From JBOEGW01 sp050633625 (lineage in GTDB: Bacteria > Pseudomonadota > Alphaproteobacteria > Rhodobacterales > Rhodobacteraceae): DNA of 64,000 bases. Each line of letters opens with the position of its first letter. Positions within the stretch are counted from its first letter, which is position 1. Of the stretch, positions 1 through 9,210 are shown in pieces. Under the pieces are notes generated by a model. That model searched no databases and was not told where the DNA came from. It saw only the letters and a list, made by a program, of their open reading frames with translations. The position numbers were made by a program, and so were the translations under genes. The stretch is taken from the NCBI GenBank assembly GCA_050633625.1, contig JBOEGW010000001.1:124001-188000 (forward strand), written 5' to 3'.

Positions 1-769
1 CGATTTCGTCAGGAGAGCCGACCTGCAACCCTTGCCGCTCCGTCAAAGTGCGCACGAAATTCCCGGCATCCAACAAGCTGGCGTGCGTTCCTGTGTCGAG
101 CCAAGCAAAGCCTCGCCCCATCCGTTCCACGGTGAGCGAATGTTCCGCGCGGTAAAGCTCTAACAGATCGGTGATTTCAAGCTCGTTGCGCGCGGAGGGT
201 TTGACAGTCGCCGCAAGGTCAGGAGCGCGTTCATCGAGGAAATACAACCCGGTCACAGCATAGTTGGACGGCGCGACTTCGGGCTTTTCAACGATGCCGC
301 GCACATGCCCCTGCGCATCAAAATCAACAACGCCGTAGCGTTCAGGGTCGGTCACATGATAGCCGAACACCGTGCCACCGCTTTGTTTCTGGCTGGCGTT
401 TGCGAGGGCTTCGGGCAGGCCGTGACCGAAGAAAATATTGTCACCCAGGACCATGGCGGAGGGGCAGCCATCGAGAAAATTCCGCGCGAGAATATAGGCT
501 TGCGCGAGACCCTCTGGAGCGGGCTGGATGATATACGTGAAGCTAAGACCCCATTGCGCGCCATCCCCTAGCAGCCGTTTGAACTGCTCTTGATCTTCTG
601 GGGTCGTGATGAGCGCGATCTCGCGAATGCCCGCCAACATAAGCACGGAAAGCGGATAATAGATCATGGGCTTGTCATAGATCGGCAGGAGTTGTTTCGA
701 GACGCCCATTGTGATCGGCCAAAGGCGCGACCCGGTACCGCCCGCCAGAATGATGCCTTTGCGTGTCAT
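1..769 (-). CDS. rmlA: Glucose-1-phosphate thymidylyltransferase (RmlA), 3' end cut by window edge
   Basis: This enzyme makes dTDP-glucose from glucose-1-phosphate and dTTP, the first step of dTDP-L-rhamnose synthesis. The frame is open from the ATG at 769 to base 1, giving 256 codons; the family is usually about 290 residues, so roughly the last 35 are missing. The N-terminus shows the nucleotidyltransferase signature GIILAGGTGSRLWP, followed by SKQLLPIYDKPMIYYPLS. Further on come VLGDNIFFGHGL and IVEKPEVAPSNYAVTGLYF, both characteristic of RmlA. The start overlaps the rmlD stop codon (ATGA). It is the last visible gene of the EPS operon. Confidence 0.95.
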   Translation of the reverse strand, partial: MTRKGIILAGGTGSRLWPITMGVSKQLLPIYDKPMIYYPLSVLMLAGIREIALITTPEDQEQFKRLLGDGAQWGLSFTYIIQPAPEGLAQAYILARNFLDGCPSAMVLGDNIFFGHGLPEALANASQKQSGGTVFGYHVTDPERYGVVDFDAQGHVRGIVEKPEVAPSNYAVTGLYFLDERAPDLAATVKPSARNELEITDLLELYRAEHSLTVERMGRGFAWLDTGTHASLLDAGNFVRTLTERQGLQVGSPDEI

Positions 770-1626
770 GATGGGTCTCCGATGTCAGAAAGGATATGCG
801 CGAGGGCCAGTCGCCAATCCGGGCGGGGCAGGGAAAACTCACGGGTGAAGCTTGTGCAGTCAAGGCGCGAGTTTTTGGGCCGTGCGGCGGGCGTTGGGTA
901 GGCGCGCGTTGAAATCGGATCGACCGCACAATTGATGCCGGCTTGCGCAAAAATCTCCTTGGCAAACTCCGCCCAACTCACATCGGGCACGCCTGCGAAA
1001 TGATATGTGCCCCCCGGTGCGCCGTCGACGAGAGCTTGCGCCGCGATGCGCACAGCGAGGGCCAAATCCTTCGCCGGCGTGGGCGCGCCGATTTGGTCGC
1101 TGACAACACTGAGTTGATCGCGCGTGGCGCCAAGGCGCAGCATGGTTTTCACGAAATTCGCCCCGTCCGCAGACACAACCCAAGACGTGCGCAAAATCAC
1201 ATGGCGCACACCAGATGCGCGAATGGCTTGTTCGCCAGCCCATTTTGAGCGCCCATATGCATTGATCGGCGCACTCGGGTCATCGGGGGCAAAGGCCCTG
1301 TCTCCTTGGCCGGAAAATACGTAATCCGTGGAGACATAGACCAAGGGGAGCCCGCGCGCGGCGCAAGCGGCGGCGATGGCGCCGGGGGTTGTCGCGTTCA
1401 CGCAGGTGGCGGCGGCTTCCTCGGTCTCTGCTTTGTCCACAGCGGTCCAGGCCGCTGCGATCACAATGGCCTCTGCGTCCGTTTCCAAGACGTGCTTTGC
1501 ACAGTCAGCCGGGTCAGAAAAATCCGCCTCGCTGCGCGACAAAAAACGCGCCTGTTTCGGGTCGTTCATGTGCCGCTGCATGGCGCGCGCAAGCTGGCCG
1601 CTTTTGCCAAAGGTGAGCAGCTTCAT
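766..1626 (-). CDS. rmlD: dTDP-4-dehydrorhamnose reductase (RmlD)
   Basis: RmlD catalyses the NAD(P)H-dependent reduction that yields dTDP-L-rhamnose. The 286-residue protein is of normal length. It begins with a Rossmann motif of the RmlD type (LLTFGKSGQLARAM). The catalytic short-chain dehydrogenase residues are visible in VSTDYVFSGQGD and in YGRSKWAGE (the YxxxK pair). The region VSDQIGAPTPAKDLA is also typical of RmlD. Its ATG overlaps the rmlB stop (ATGA) and its stop overlaps the rmlA start, so rmlB, rmlD and rmlA are translationally coupled. Confidence 0.95.
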   Translation of the reverse strand: MKLLTFGKSGQLARAMQRHMNDPKQARFLSRSEADFSDPADCAKHVLETDAEAIVIAAAWTAVDKAETEEAAATCVNATTPGAIAAACAARGLPLVYVSTDYVFSGQGDRAFAPDDPSAPINAYGRSKWAGEQAIRASGVRHVILRTSWVVSADGANFVKTMLRLGATRDQLSVVSDQIGAPTPAKDLALAVRIAAQALVDGAPGGTYHFAGVPDVSWAEFAKEIFAQAGINCAVDPISTRAYPTPAARPKNSRLDCTSFTREFSLPRPDWRLALAHILSDIGDPS

Positions 1627-2666
1627 GCGCCTGTCCCCAAACGATTTCCAACGCCGTCACGCGACTGAAGGGCCTGCCACCAAGAGCTGTTGTCCAAATA
1701 CCAAGTCACAGTGCGCGCCAAGCCTTCTTCAATCGAAACGGAAGGTTCCCAGCCCAGCTCATCGCGTATTCGAGTTGCGTCGATCGCATAGCGCGCATCA
1801 TGGCCGGGACGGTCGGCAACGAAAGTGATTTGCGCGCTGTAGCGCCCTGATTTCTTGGGTCGTTTTTCGTCCAATATGCGGCAAATCTCGTGAACGATAT
1901 CAATATTGCGCCGTTCATTGTTGCCGCCGATGTTGTAGCTGCGCCCGGAGGCACCTTTGTCGAGCACGCGCAACAAGGCCTCCGCGTGGTCTTCAACATA
2001 GAGCCAGTCCCGCACGTTTTCCCCTGCGCCATACACCGGGATCGGCTTGCCCGCCAAGGCATTCAGGATCACCACAGGAATGAGTTTTTCGGGGAAGTGA
2101 TAGGGGCCATAGTTGTTGGAGCAATTGCTGAGCAAGACAGGCAAGCCATAGGTTTCGTGCCAGGCGCGCACGAGGTGGTCTGAGGCGGCTTTTGAGGCGG
2201 AATAGGGCGAGCGCGGATCATAGGGGGTGTCTTCGGTGAATTTGCCGGTGGCGCCAAGCGAGCCAAACACTTCGTCCGTCGAAATATGGTGAAACCGAAA
2301 CCCTTCGGGCTTGGCCGCGCTGGCCCAATATTGGCGCGCCGCTTCGAGCATGTTGAAGGTACCGGTCACGTTGGTTTCGACAAAATCCGAAGGCCCATCA
2401 ATCGAACGATCAACATGGCTTTCGGCGGCGAGATGCATGACAGCATCGGGTTGATGGCGCGCAAATACCCCATCCACCGCGGCGCGATCACGGATGTCTA
2501 CATGTTCAAATTGGTAACGGGGTGACTGTGCGACCTCGGCGACATTCTCCAAACAGGCGGCATAGGTGAGCGCGTCCAAATTCACCACGTCAATGCCGCG
2601 CGAAACCGCCAAACGGACCACCGCAGATCCAATGAACCCCGCCCCTCCTGTCACCAAAAGCTTCAT
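1623..2666 (-). CDS. rmlB: dTDP-glucose 4,6-dehydratase (RmlB)
   Basis: RmlB converts dTDP-glucose to dTDP-4-keto-6-deoxyglucose. The 347-residue protein opens with the NAD-binding motif TGGAGFIGSAVVR. It shows the family active-site segment HISTDEVFGSLG and YSASKAASDHLVRAW (catalytic YxxxK), then NCSNNYGPYHFPEKLIP and GAGENVRDWLYVEDHAEAL, which are diagnostic for RmlB rather than a general epimerase. It overlaps rmlC at its start and rmlD at its end by 4 nt each, as part of the rhamnose block of the EPS operon. Confidence 0.96.
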   Translation of the reverse strand: MKLLVTGGAGFIGSAVVRLAVSRGIDVVNLDALTYAACLENVAEVAQSPRYQFEHVDIRDRAAVDGVFARHQPDAVMHLAAESHVDRSIDGPSDFVETNVTGTFNMLEAARQYWASAAKPEGFRFHHISTDEVFGSLGATGKFTEDTPYDPRSPYSASKAASDHLVRAWHETYGLPVLLSNCSNNYGPYHFPEKLIPVVILNALAGKPIPVYGAGENVRDWLYVEDHAEALLRVLDKGASGRSYNIGGNNERRNIDIVHEICRILDEKRPKKSGRYSAQITFVADRPGHDARYAIDATRIRDELGWEPSVSIEEGLARTVTWYLDNSSWWQALQSRDGVGNRLGTGA

Positions 2667-3223
2667 GCGTTTTCACCGTAGACAAACGGCGATATAAACG
2701 CCTGAAGGGGCGGGGCGGCTGCGTCTTTTGCCGACAAAATGGGGGCACCGTCCAAGGGCCAAGTGATGCCGACACTATCCCATGCCACCGCGCCGTCACA
2801 GTCCGGGGCGTAGATATCTGAGCATTTGTACTGCACCTCGCAATCCGGCGTCCGCGTCATGAACCCATGCAAAAACCCCTTTGGCACAAACAATTGCCCG
2901 CCGTCTTGCGCGCTCAACTCATACCCCACCCAATGGCCATAGGTGGGGCTGCCTTTGCGAATATCGACGGCGACATCGAATATGGCGCCGCGCGTGCAAC
3001 GAACGAGCTTGTCTTGTGCATGGGGAGGTGCCTGAAAATGAAGGCCGCGCAGGGTGCCCGCTTCAGCGGAAAGGGAATGGTTGTCTTGTACAAAATCAAC
3101 ATTTATCCCAATTTCAGCGCATGTTTTCGCGTTCCAAACTTCACTAAACCAACCACGATCATCTCCGAACCGCTTGGGGGTCAGGTGCCAAACACCGGGA
3201 AGGGCTGTTTCAATTTTCTTCAT
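2663..3223 (-). CDS. rmlC: dTDP-4-dehydrorhamnose 3,5-epimerase (RmlC)
   Basis: RmlC epimerises carbons 3 and 5 of dTDP-4-keto-6-deoxyglucose. The 186-residue length is normal. The cupin core shows FVQDNHSLSAEAGTLRGLHFQ, with the catalytic His in RGLHFQ, followed by VRCTRGAIFDVAVDIRKGSPTYG and LFVPKGFLHGF. The tyrosine expected in the VQYKCSD segment is present. A 9-nt gap separates it from the upstream EpsG-like gene, and its stop overlaps the rmlB start. Confidence 0.95.
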   Translation of the reverse strand: MKKIETALPGVWHLTPKRFGDDRGWFSEVWNAKTCAEIGINVDFVQDNHSLSAEAGTLRGLHFQAPPHAQDKLVRCTRGAIFDVAVDIRKGSPTYGHWVGYELSAQDGGQLFVPKGFLHGFMTRTPDCEVQYKCSDIYAPDCDGAVAWDSVGITWPLDGAPILSAKDAAAPPLQAFISPFVYGENA

Positions 3224-3232
3224 GATTCACTC

Positions 3233-4300
3233 TCAAAACGTCGTAAATGCGGGAAGGCCCAAAATCCAAGTCTGATAAGGGGTATAGCAAATGAAAAAGA
3301 GCTCAGAAAGGCTGGTCCAAGCCAGGAAAATGAGTGTGAGCGCGAGGTAGGGCGCAACGATCAGGATGGGGCGCGAGGGGCCAAGCCGCAGGTAGGGCAG
3401 CCGCGCAAAGATGATCGTTTGTAAGGGAATAAAGTAGTAGCCCAGCCGATCGCCAATGACGGTGGACAGGGGGACGATCAAGATCAGGACCGACAAAATG
3501 AGGGCGCTGATCGTCACAAGTTTGAAGTCCTGTGGGAACTCCGCGCGCCAGCGTCGACGGGCAAACAAGAAATATCCAAGGCCCGTCATCGACAAGAGCG
3601 ACACCCGAAATATCGCCCCGCCAGCGTCGAGACCGGTCCCGATATAGCGGGTGGAGGCGGTCTGACTGGCATCCCCTTGCGCCAAAACGAACGCGCCCGG
3701 CAAGGCCAGAAGCACGGCGAGGAACAAGCGCTGACGACTGTAGTCGCCTTTGACCAAGGGGAGCATCAACAGCAGAACAATACTGCTTTCGTGAATCAAA
3801 CTGGCGATGAACACGAGGGCAGCAAAGCGAATGGCCCGCCGATCCATGAAGGCAAGGAAAGCAAAGCACAATACCCCGATTGCCGCGCCTTGCCGAATGC
3901 CCGACATTGGCATGTTGATGATCAAGATCGGAAACAACAAGACCAGGAACCCCAAAGGGTCGGGTTGGCGCCGCGCGATGGCGTGAATGCCCACGAAAAA
4001 CAGCGCATTCGACGTCACGTTCAGCCAAGGGTAGGGCAGACCAATGGCTTGCAGCAGGGCGATGCCTGCCCACCATAAAGGCTCGCGTTGATCGGGGCTT
4101 GGGAGATTGCCGCGCGCCTCTTGGGCGTTCCATTGAGCGATATACCCCCACCAATCGCAGCCAACTTGGAAGCGAAACGCACTGAAGGCGAAGAGGAAGG
4201 CCAGCACCAAATAATAGACCTGATCGCGCAAGCGAGGCTGTCCTTGAAGCGCGAAGCGCAAGAGCATCAAGGTGAAAAATATCAGCAGGTAGATTGCCAT
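3233..4300 (-). CDS. EpsG/Wzy-like polysaccharide polymerase, membrane protein
   Basis: This 355-residue, strongly hydrophobic protein has roughly ten predicted membrane segments by eye. Near the N-terminus it has FRFQVGCDWWGYIAQW, the type of segment found early in EpsG-family proteins (R-x-x-G-x-D-W-x-x-Y), and in the middle MSGIRQGAAIGVLCFAF, matching the conserved R-Q family region. The family is thought to polymerise repeat units on the periplasmic side of the inner membrane. It sits between a GT4 gene (1-nt TAATG overlap) and rmlC, the expected place for the cluster's polymerase. No other Wzy candidate is visible in the operon. Confidence 0.78.
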   Translation of the reverse strand: MAIYLLIFFTLMLLRFALQGQPRLRDQVYYLVLAFLFAFSAFRFQVGCDWWGYIAQWNAQEARGNLPSPDQREPLWWAGIALLQAIGLPYPWLNVTSNALFFVGIHAIARRQPDPLGFLVLLFPILIINMPMSGIRQGAAIGVLCFAFLAFMDRRAIRFAALVFIASLIHESSIVLLLMLPLVKGDYSRQRLFLAVLLALPGAFVLAQGDASQTASTRYIGTGLDAGGAIFRVSLLSMTGLGYFLFARRRWRAEFPQDFKLVTISALILSVLILIVPLSTVIGDRLGYYFIPLQTIIFARLPYLRLGPSRPILIVAPYLALTLIFLAWTSLSELFFICYTPYQTWILGLPAFTTF

Positions 4301-5373
4301 TAGCGCGAAAATGTCCCGTTCAATTGATGCATTAAACCCGCTATACGAGGCGCTTGGATTTGCAAGGAGTATTGCGTTTCAAAGGTGTCTCGCCCGGCTT
4401 TCCCCATCCGTTGACGAAGCGCGGCATCCCCAAGGAGCCGGTCAATCGCTTCACGCCACTGCACGTCGGTGGAGGCGAGAAACCCATTCACCCCATGCGT
4501 CACAATCTGCGAATTGACCCCAACGGGGGAGGCGACAACAGGCACGCCGCACGCCATGTATTGGATCAGTTTATACCCGCATTTGCCGCGCGCCCATGGG
4601 CTGTCATCGAGCGGCATCACACCAATATCCATACCTTGAATAAGCTCGATCTCGCGCGCCTCGCTCCAGTCAATCAGTTCAAGCCCGGCTTGCGCATCCA
4701 TCGGGGCCGCGCCCACCGCGCGCAGGAGGGCATCGTGCTTTCGCGCGAGGGGCAACAACAAGGGCAACATCGGATCCATATAGGCCCGCCACGTGCTGGG
4801 GGAGCCGATCCAGCCAATGCGCACCCGCCCATCGGGGTCCGGCCTGCGCGCAACCGAATATGCCGCGCCGTCCACCACCGTTGGCACGACCTCAACCTTG
4901 CGCGCTCCCGCTTTTTCTGCGCGCTGCGCCAAATATGCGTTCCCCGCCGTCACCACATCTGCGCTCTGCATGACCCTGTCGATTTTTTGCCCCAAGACAC
5001 GGCGCACGAGCGCTTTTTTGTGCAGGTCATAATTGTGAAAGACCGCATCGTCATAGTCCGCAATCACCTTGGCTCCGCGCGGCATAAGCTGGCGCTCAAT
5101 CAACCATGGCACCCAAGGTAACGCCTCTTTTTCAAGCCAGATCACATCAGCATCGCGCAGGCGCAGCATTGCCTTTGTTCGCGTGCGCATCGCTGAGATC
5201 GTCAAGGCGCGTGTCGATTTTCCGGCGTAGAAGGCGCGCAGGTAGGCATCGGAAAACAAAGGTTCACAGTGGATTTGCAGCCCTTGCGCTTCAAGCGCTG
5301 CGCGGTATTGAAACATGCGCAGCCGACTGGATGCGCCAAGCTGATCGTAACGCGACATCATGACAACCTTCAT
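4300..5373 (-). CDS. Glycosyltransferase family 4-like protein
   Basis: The protein has 357 residues from the ATG at 5373, chosen because it overlaps the preceding asparagine synthase stop as ATGA; an in-frame start further upstream would lie inside that gene. The N-terminal half begins MKVVMMSRYDQLGASSRLR and contains DADVIWLEKEALPW. The C-terminal half has a GT-B nucleotide-sugar domain with RIGWIGSPSTWRAY, IDWSEAREIELIQGMDIGVM and KCGYKLIQYMACGVPVVASP, the conserved E-x7-E-like region of GT4 enzymes. It probably transfers one sugar in assembly of the glycan repeat unit at the cytoplasmic face. Donor and acceptor cannot be told from sequence. Confidence 0.85.
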   Translation of the reverse strand: MKVVMMSRYDQLGASSRLRMFQYRAALEAQGLQIHCEPLFSDAYLRAFYAGKSTRALTISAMRTRTKAMLRLRDADVIWLEKEALPWVPWLIERQLMPRGAKVIADYDDAVFHNYDLHKKALVRRVLGQKIDRVMQSADVVTAGNAYLAQRAEKAGARKVEVVPTVVDGAAYSVARRPDPDGRVRIGWIGSPSTWRAYMDPMLPLLLPLARKHDALLRAVGAAPMDAQAGLELIDWSEAREIELIQGMDIGVMPLDDSPWARGKCGYKLIQYMACGVPVVASPVGVNSQIVTHGVNGFLASTDVQWREAIDRLLGDAALRQRMGKAGRDTFETQYSLQIQAPRIAGLMHQLNGTFSR

Positions 5374-7361
5374 GCTTGCGTCTCCATCCAGGCTTGAAAC
5401 ATCAAAATCGTCCACAGCTGCGCCGAGAGATCGCGCGCGCCGGATTGATGAACCTCCCAGCACCGCCCAATGGCTTCGGCGTCAAGATAGGGGCTGCGCG
5501 CCAAGGCTTTGGGCGTCAAGAGCGCGTTCGCCCAGGGGCGCAAAGGGCCGCGCAACCAAGCGCCAAGGGGGATGCTGAACCCAGCCTTTGGCCGATCCAT
5601 CAGGCTCTTGGGAACGTGTTGATAAAGGATTTCGCGCAGCGCCCATTTGCCGGTGCCTTCACGTATTTTCATATCAAGAGGCAAGCGCGCCGCCACGTTG
5701 ACCACCTCGGGGTCAAGCAACGGCACCCGTGTTTCCAAGCTCACGCCCATCGCCGCGCGGTCCACTTTGCACAATATGTCACCCGGCAAATAGCTCATCA
5801 TATCGCGCAGCATCATGCGCGTTGCCGCGTCCCCATCAAATGTTTTTGGCAAGGGATCATTCAGAGGAATTTGCGCGTAGGAAGGCGGCATATTTTGCAA
5901 AGGAAGCGGGGCGCGCCAAGTGCTGACGAGACTGGCATAGAGGTCATCAAGGGAGCGACTGTCGCGCATCGCGTGGGCGAGTTTATGCAGTTTGACACCC
6001 GTTTGCGCCAAGCTATCGCGCCCGCGTGAGCGGGCCACAAAAGCTGTGACACTATCCCATTTCTGGGGTGGTACAGCCAACAGAAGTTTGGCCATCGCGC
6101 CGCGCAAAGGCGCGGGGAGGGGAGCGAGTTTTGCCCAAAGGCGCGGGCCCCAAGTATAGCGATTGTAACCACCAAACAACTCGTCCCCTGCATCCCCGGA
6201 CAAGGCCACAGTCACTTTCGTTTTTGCGGCTTGGGCGACGAGAAAAGTAGGGATTTGCGAGGAGTCTGCGAAAGGCTCATCATAGAGCGTTGGCAGGCGC
6301 GCGATCACCGCCTGCGCGTCATGATCGGTCACGATGATCTCTGTGTGGTCCGTCCCCAGATGCTTGGCGACTTCACCCGCAAAAGGCGCTTCATTATAGC
6401 CGGGGTCATCAAATCCAATTGTAAAAGTCTGGATCGGTCGCGCCGCTTGAGATTGCATCAAAGCCGCAATGAGGGAGCTGTCGATGCCACCCGACAAGAA
6501 CGCACCTAGCGGCACATCTGAGAGCGTTTGACGGTTGATTGCGCCGTTGAGCGCGTCCTTGAGTGCGCCAAGCGCCTGTGACTCCTGCGTGTAGGGCCTT
6601 TGCTGGCCGTTTTCAAAGGTCTGCCCCAAGTCCCAGTACCGTTTGATCGACAACGCGCCTTCGGTCTCGCCGGGGCGCAGCGGTGTCGAGCGCGGGCTTT
6701 GGTCCAGCCGCCCATCCACCTGCAAAATCGTTCCCGGTTCGAGCTTGAACACGTTCTGGTAGATTGAAAACGGCGCTGGCACATAAGCGAACCGAAGATA
6801 CTGAGCGAGCGCTTGCGGGGAGATGTCTTTTGCGAAATTGGGATGGGCGCAGAGGGCCTTGAGTTCGGATGCGAACACAAAGTCCTCACCGGCCCAGCCC
6901 CAATACATCGGCTTCTCCCCAAACCGATCACGCGCCAGCGACAGCCGTTGTGATTGCGCATCCCACAGGGCGAGGGCGAACATACCGCTGGCACGCGTTA
7001 AGGTCGCTTCAAGCCCCCAATGGGCAATGGCCTCTAGCAACGTTTCCGTGTCCGAATGGCCGCGCCAGTCCGGCGACACGCCCTCTTGCGCAAGCGCTTG
7101 GCGTAGATCGAGATGGTTATAGATTTCGCCATTGTAGGCCAACATGAACCGCCCACAGGCGGAAGGCATCGGCTGCGCACCCGCCTCACTCAAATCCAAG
7201 ATCGACAAACGGCGGTGGCCAAGGGCTATGCGATCAACGCTCCAAAGCCCGCGATCATCCGGCCCCCGGTGTGCGAGGCGGTCGGTCATGCGCGCCAAAG
7301 TCGCATCGCGCTCCGGTTCTGGCCCGGATTTTGGCGCCAAAATTCCAGTGAGGCCACACAT
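5370..7361 (-). CDS. asnB: Glutamine-hydrolysing asparagine synthase-like amidotransferase
   Basis: The start at 7361 gives MCGLTGILAP, so Cys2 is free to act as the class II glutaminase nucleophile; it overlaps the upstream GT2 stop as TAATG. The N-terminal glutaminase domain has RGPDDRG and GHRRLSILDLS. The synthetase domain has the PP-loop FLSGGIDSSLIAALM and ALSGDAGDELFGGYNRY. The full length is 663 residues. Inside glycan clusters such proteins are often thought to amidate uronic acid carboxyls rather than make free asparagine. A TviB-like dehydrogenase and a GlcA-epimerase-like gene in the same operon favour that reading, but it is inference. Confidence 0.9.
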   Translation of the reverse strand: MCGLTGILAPKSGPEPERDATLARMTDRLAHRGPDDRGLWSVDRIALGHRRLSILDLSEAGAQPMPSACGRFMLAYNGEIYNHLDLRQALAQEGVSPDWRGHSDTETLLEAIAHWGLEATLTRASGMFALALWDAQSQRLSLARDRFGEKPMYWGWAGEDFVFASELKALCAHPNFAKDISPQALAQYLRFAYVPAPFSIYQNVFKLEPGTILQVDGRLDQSPRSTPLRPGETEGALSIKRYWDLGQTFENGQQRPYTQESQALGALKDALNGAINRQTLSDVPLGAFLSGGIDSSLIAALMQSQAARPIQTFTIGFDDPGYNEAPFAGEVAKHLGTDHTEIIVTDHDAQAVIARLPTLYDEPFADSSQIPTFLVAQAAKTKVTVALSGDAGDELFGGYNRYTWGPRLWAKLAPLPAPLRGAMAKLLLAVPPQKWDSVTAFVARSRGRDSLAQTGVKLHKLAHAMRDSRSLDDLYASLVSTWRAPLPLQNMPPSYAQIPLNDPLPKTFDGDAATRMMLRDMMSYLPGDILCKVDRAAMGVSLETRVPLLDPEVVNVAARLPLDMKIREGTGKWALREILYQHVPKSLMDRPKAGFSIPLGAWLRGPLRPWANALLTPKALARSPYLDAEAIGRCWEVHQSGARDLSAQLWTILMFQAWMETQA

Positions 7362-8197
7362 TAAACAGGCCGTCTCTTGGCGGCGCGTCGCGCTGAAAAC
7401 ACAACCCTGATCGCGCGCCCCGGACGCCCGCGCCGCAGCCAAGTCTTGACCATGATGAGGGAAATCCGCTTGCGCAAAAAGGCAAGCCCCTCATCGTCAA
7501 GCCTGCGAAACCGCGCGGCGCGCCGCAGCACGTCCAGATAGCCGCTTTCAAGCCCATCAATGTTGGACATGGCGGATCCTTCTCGCTTTCGGTACTCATA
7601 GATCACATCAGGCACCGCACCATAACAAAGTTCGGCGTCATGCGCTAAGTTCAAGAAAAAGATCAAATCTTCGCTATGCGTGACATCCAGCGGAAACCTA
7701 TGCGCGCCAATACGGTCTCGCCGGATCATATAATTTGGTCCGAAAAACACCGCTTCATCAAGTCGTGCGAGGCGGGGGAAATGGGGGCCAATGGCACAGG
7801 AGGGACGATAAATGTGTTCCTGATCCTGGGCGGTCAAAACCCGAACCGCGCCGTTCACGATCTCGACTTCGGGATGCAGGTCGAAATAGCTCACGCGCCG
7901 CGCCAAGGATTCTGAAGGGAGAATGTCGTCGGCATCCAGAAAGGCCACGAACCTTCCCGTCGCACATTCCAAAGCTGCATTGCGCGCCGCACTTGTGCCC
8001 GCGTTTTTCTGGTGACGCACGCGAATTCGCGGATCCTCGAATTGGGCGAGCACATCGGCTGTGCGATCCGTGCTGCCGTCGTTCACAATGATGAGTTCCC
8101 AATCCGCGAAGGTTTGTTCCAATACCGAATTCACAGCCTCTGCGATGAAGCGATCGGCATTATAGGCGGGCGTGATGACACTGACGGTGGGGGACAT
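7361..8197 (-). CDS. Glycosyltransferase family 2
   Basis: The protein has 278 residues from the ATG at 8197. It has a classic GT-A fold start, SVITPAYNADRFIAEAVNSV, then IIVNDGSTDRT and VAFLDADDILPSESLARRV, where the DAD is the DXD-type metal and nucleotide binding motif. IRRDRIGAHRF and HSEDLIFFLNLA follow, with ED as the likely catalytic-base region. The gene is flanked by a sulfotransferase upstream (10-nt gap) and the amidotransferase downstream (1-nt overlap). The donor sugar is unknown. Confidence 0.88.
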   Translation of the reverse strand: MSPTVSVITPAYNADRFIAEAVNSVLEQTFADWELIIVNDGSTDRTADVLAQFEDPRIRVRHQKNAGTSAARNAALECATGRFVAFLDADDILPSESLARRVSYFDLHPEVEIVNGAVRVLTAQDQEHIYRPSCAIGPHFPRLARLDEAVFFGPNYMIRRDRIGAHRFPLDVTHSEDLIFFLNLAHDAELCYGAVPDVIYEYRKREGSAMSNIDGLESGYLDVLRRAARFRRLDDEGLAFLRKRISLIMVKTWLRRGRPGRAIRVVFSARRAAKRRPV

Positions 8198-8207
8198 GAA
8201 TTGTACT

Positions 8208-9206
8208 TCAGGTGGCCGATGCACGCGGCGTTGGACTCGCGTCGTAAATATCGACGCCAATCTCGTGCACTATGTCTAAGATTGCAGAAACGGAGTGCTC
8301 TGAAAGGCGGTTCTTCCAAAGGGAAAGCTGATGTTCGACATTTCCGCCAGTGATCGGGCTGGACGTTAGCGTTGTTTGGCTAGGTCGGCGCACCAATTCC
8401 TCTAAATGCGTTGGCGGTGCGATGTTCCAACGTTTCAAAATGGCACATACTCCCTCCATGGGGTCCAGCAAAAGGTTTTCGTAATGGACGGTTTGCCAAC
8501 GCAATTTGCGGTCTGCATGGGTAAGGGCGACCTTGTTCACAATCGCCCAAAATGCGGCGAGCCGTTCTTCAATCGTCTGAATTTTCAACAATGTGTCCCG
8601 GTAGGGCAGCAACAGCGGTGAGGCCAGAATTTCGGCCTCTGAGATTTTTGGATTTACCTTGTCCCACGCGCCCCATTTCATTTGACTGGACACCACGGCG
8701 CAGGGGTGGCGAATAATGTGTACTGGGGCGCACTCAAAGGAAAAGGCGTTCGTGAGATAGGGCAAGATTTGAGTTGCGCGACAAAACTTGACCTGAAGTC
8801 TCTGGGCCGCCCAAAGATCCCTCGGTGTGGTTTGTGACACCATATAGGGACTCAAGATTTTGCCCATGAAAAGCGCTTCAAACCTATGCCGCGTCGCCTC
8901 ATCCGTGGAATTCTCTTCAATGTACTGTCGAAATGAAAACCCAGCCCTTCGGAAATACCTAACGTTCCCTACGTGTAAGGGTTCCCAAAGGCGCGCGGTT
9001 TGCGGAAGGTTGTTCATGATTTCACTGAGCCAAGTCGTCCCGCCGCGTGGATCACCCGCGATCCCGCCGCGTGGATCACCCGCGATAATGAGGCTCTTTT
9101 CTGGATCAAAGGTCTTTGCGCGTGACATGGCGGCAAATGCGGCAGCGCGCGCCCCCGCGTTTAGTCGGTTTTTGAATATGGAAGGCGCGCGCGTGAGAAG
9201 TGACAT
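8208..9206 (-). CDS. Sulfotransferase family protein with duplicated PAPS-binding loop
   Basis: The protein has 332 residues from the ATG at 9206, chosen because the open frame further upstream runs into the neighbouring glycosyltransferase gene. The PAPS 5'-phosphosulfate loop is seen as SLIIAGDPRGG followed by GTTWLSEIMNNLP. Unusually, the loop is preceded by a second copy of GDPRGG produced by a 24-bp direct repeat. The 3'-phosphate binding region is suggested by VHIIRHPCAVVSSQMKWG, and the C-terminal half has WQTVHYENLLLDP. It would transfer sulfate from PAPS to a glycan acceptor. It may be inactive or altered if the 8-residue insertion disturbs the loop. No PAPS synthesis genes are present in the window. 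Confidence 0.8.
   Translation of the reverse strand: MSLLTRAPSIFKNRLNAGARAAAFAAMSRAKTFDPEKSLIIAGDPRGGIAGDPRGGTTWLSEIMNNLPQTARLWEPLHVGNVRYFRRAGFSFRQYIEENSTDEATRHRFEALFMGKILSPYMVSQTTPRDLWAAQRLQVKFCRATQILPYLTNAFSFECAPVHIIRHPCAVVSSQMKWGAWDKVNPKISEAEILASPLLLPYRDTLLKIQTIEERLAAFWAIVNKVALTHADRKLRWQTVHYENLLLDPMEGVCAILKRWNIAPPTHLEELVRRPSQTTLTSSPITGGNVEHQLSLWKNRLSEHSVSAILDIVHEIGVDIYDASPTPRASAT
9038..9086. repeat. 24-bp perfect tandem duplication inside the sulfotransferase gene
   Basis: Two adjacent identical 24-bp copies lie at 9039-9062 and 9063-9086; the base before the first copy also matches, so the repeat spans 49 bp. The length is a multiple of three and the reading frame is kept. It encodes a second GDPRGGIA ahead of GDPRGGT in the PAPS loop. 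Replication slippage is the simplest origin. Confidence 0.97.
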
Positions 9207-9210
9207 GGTC

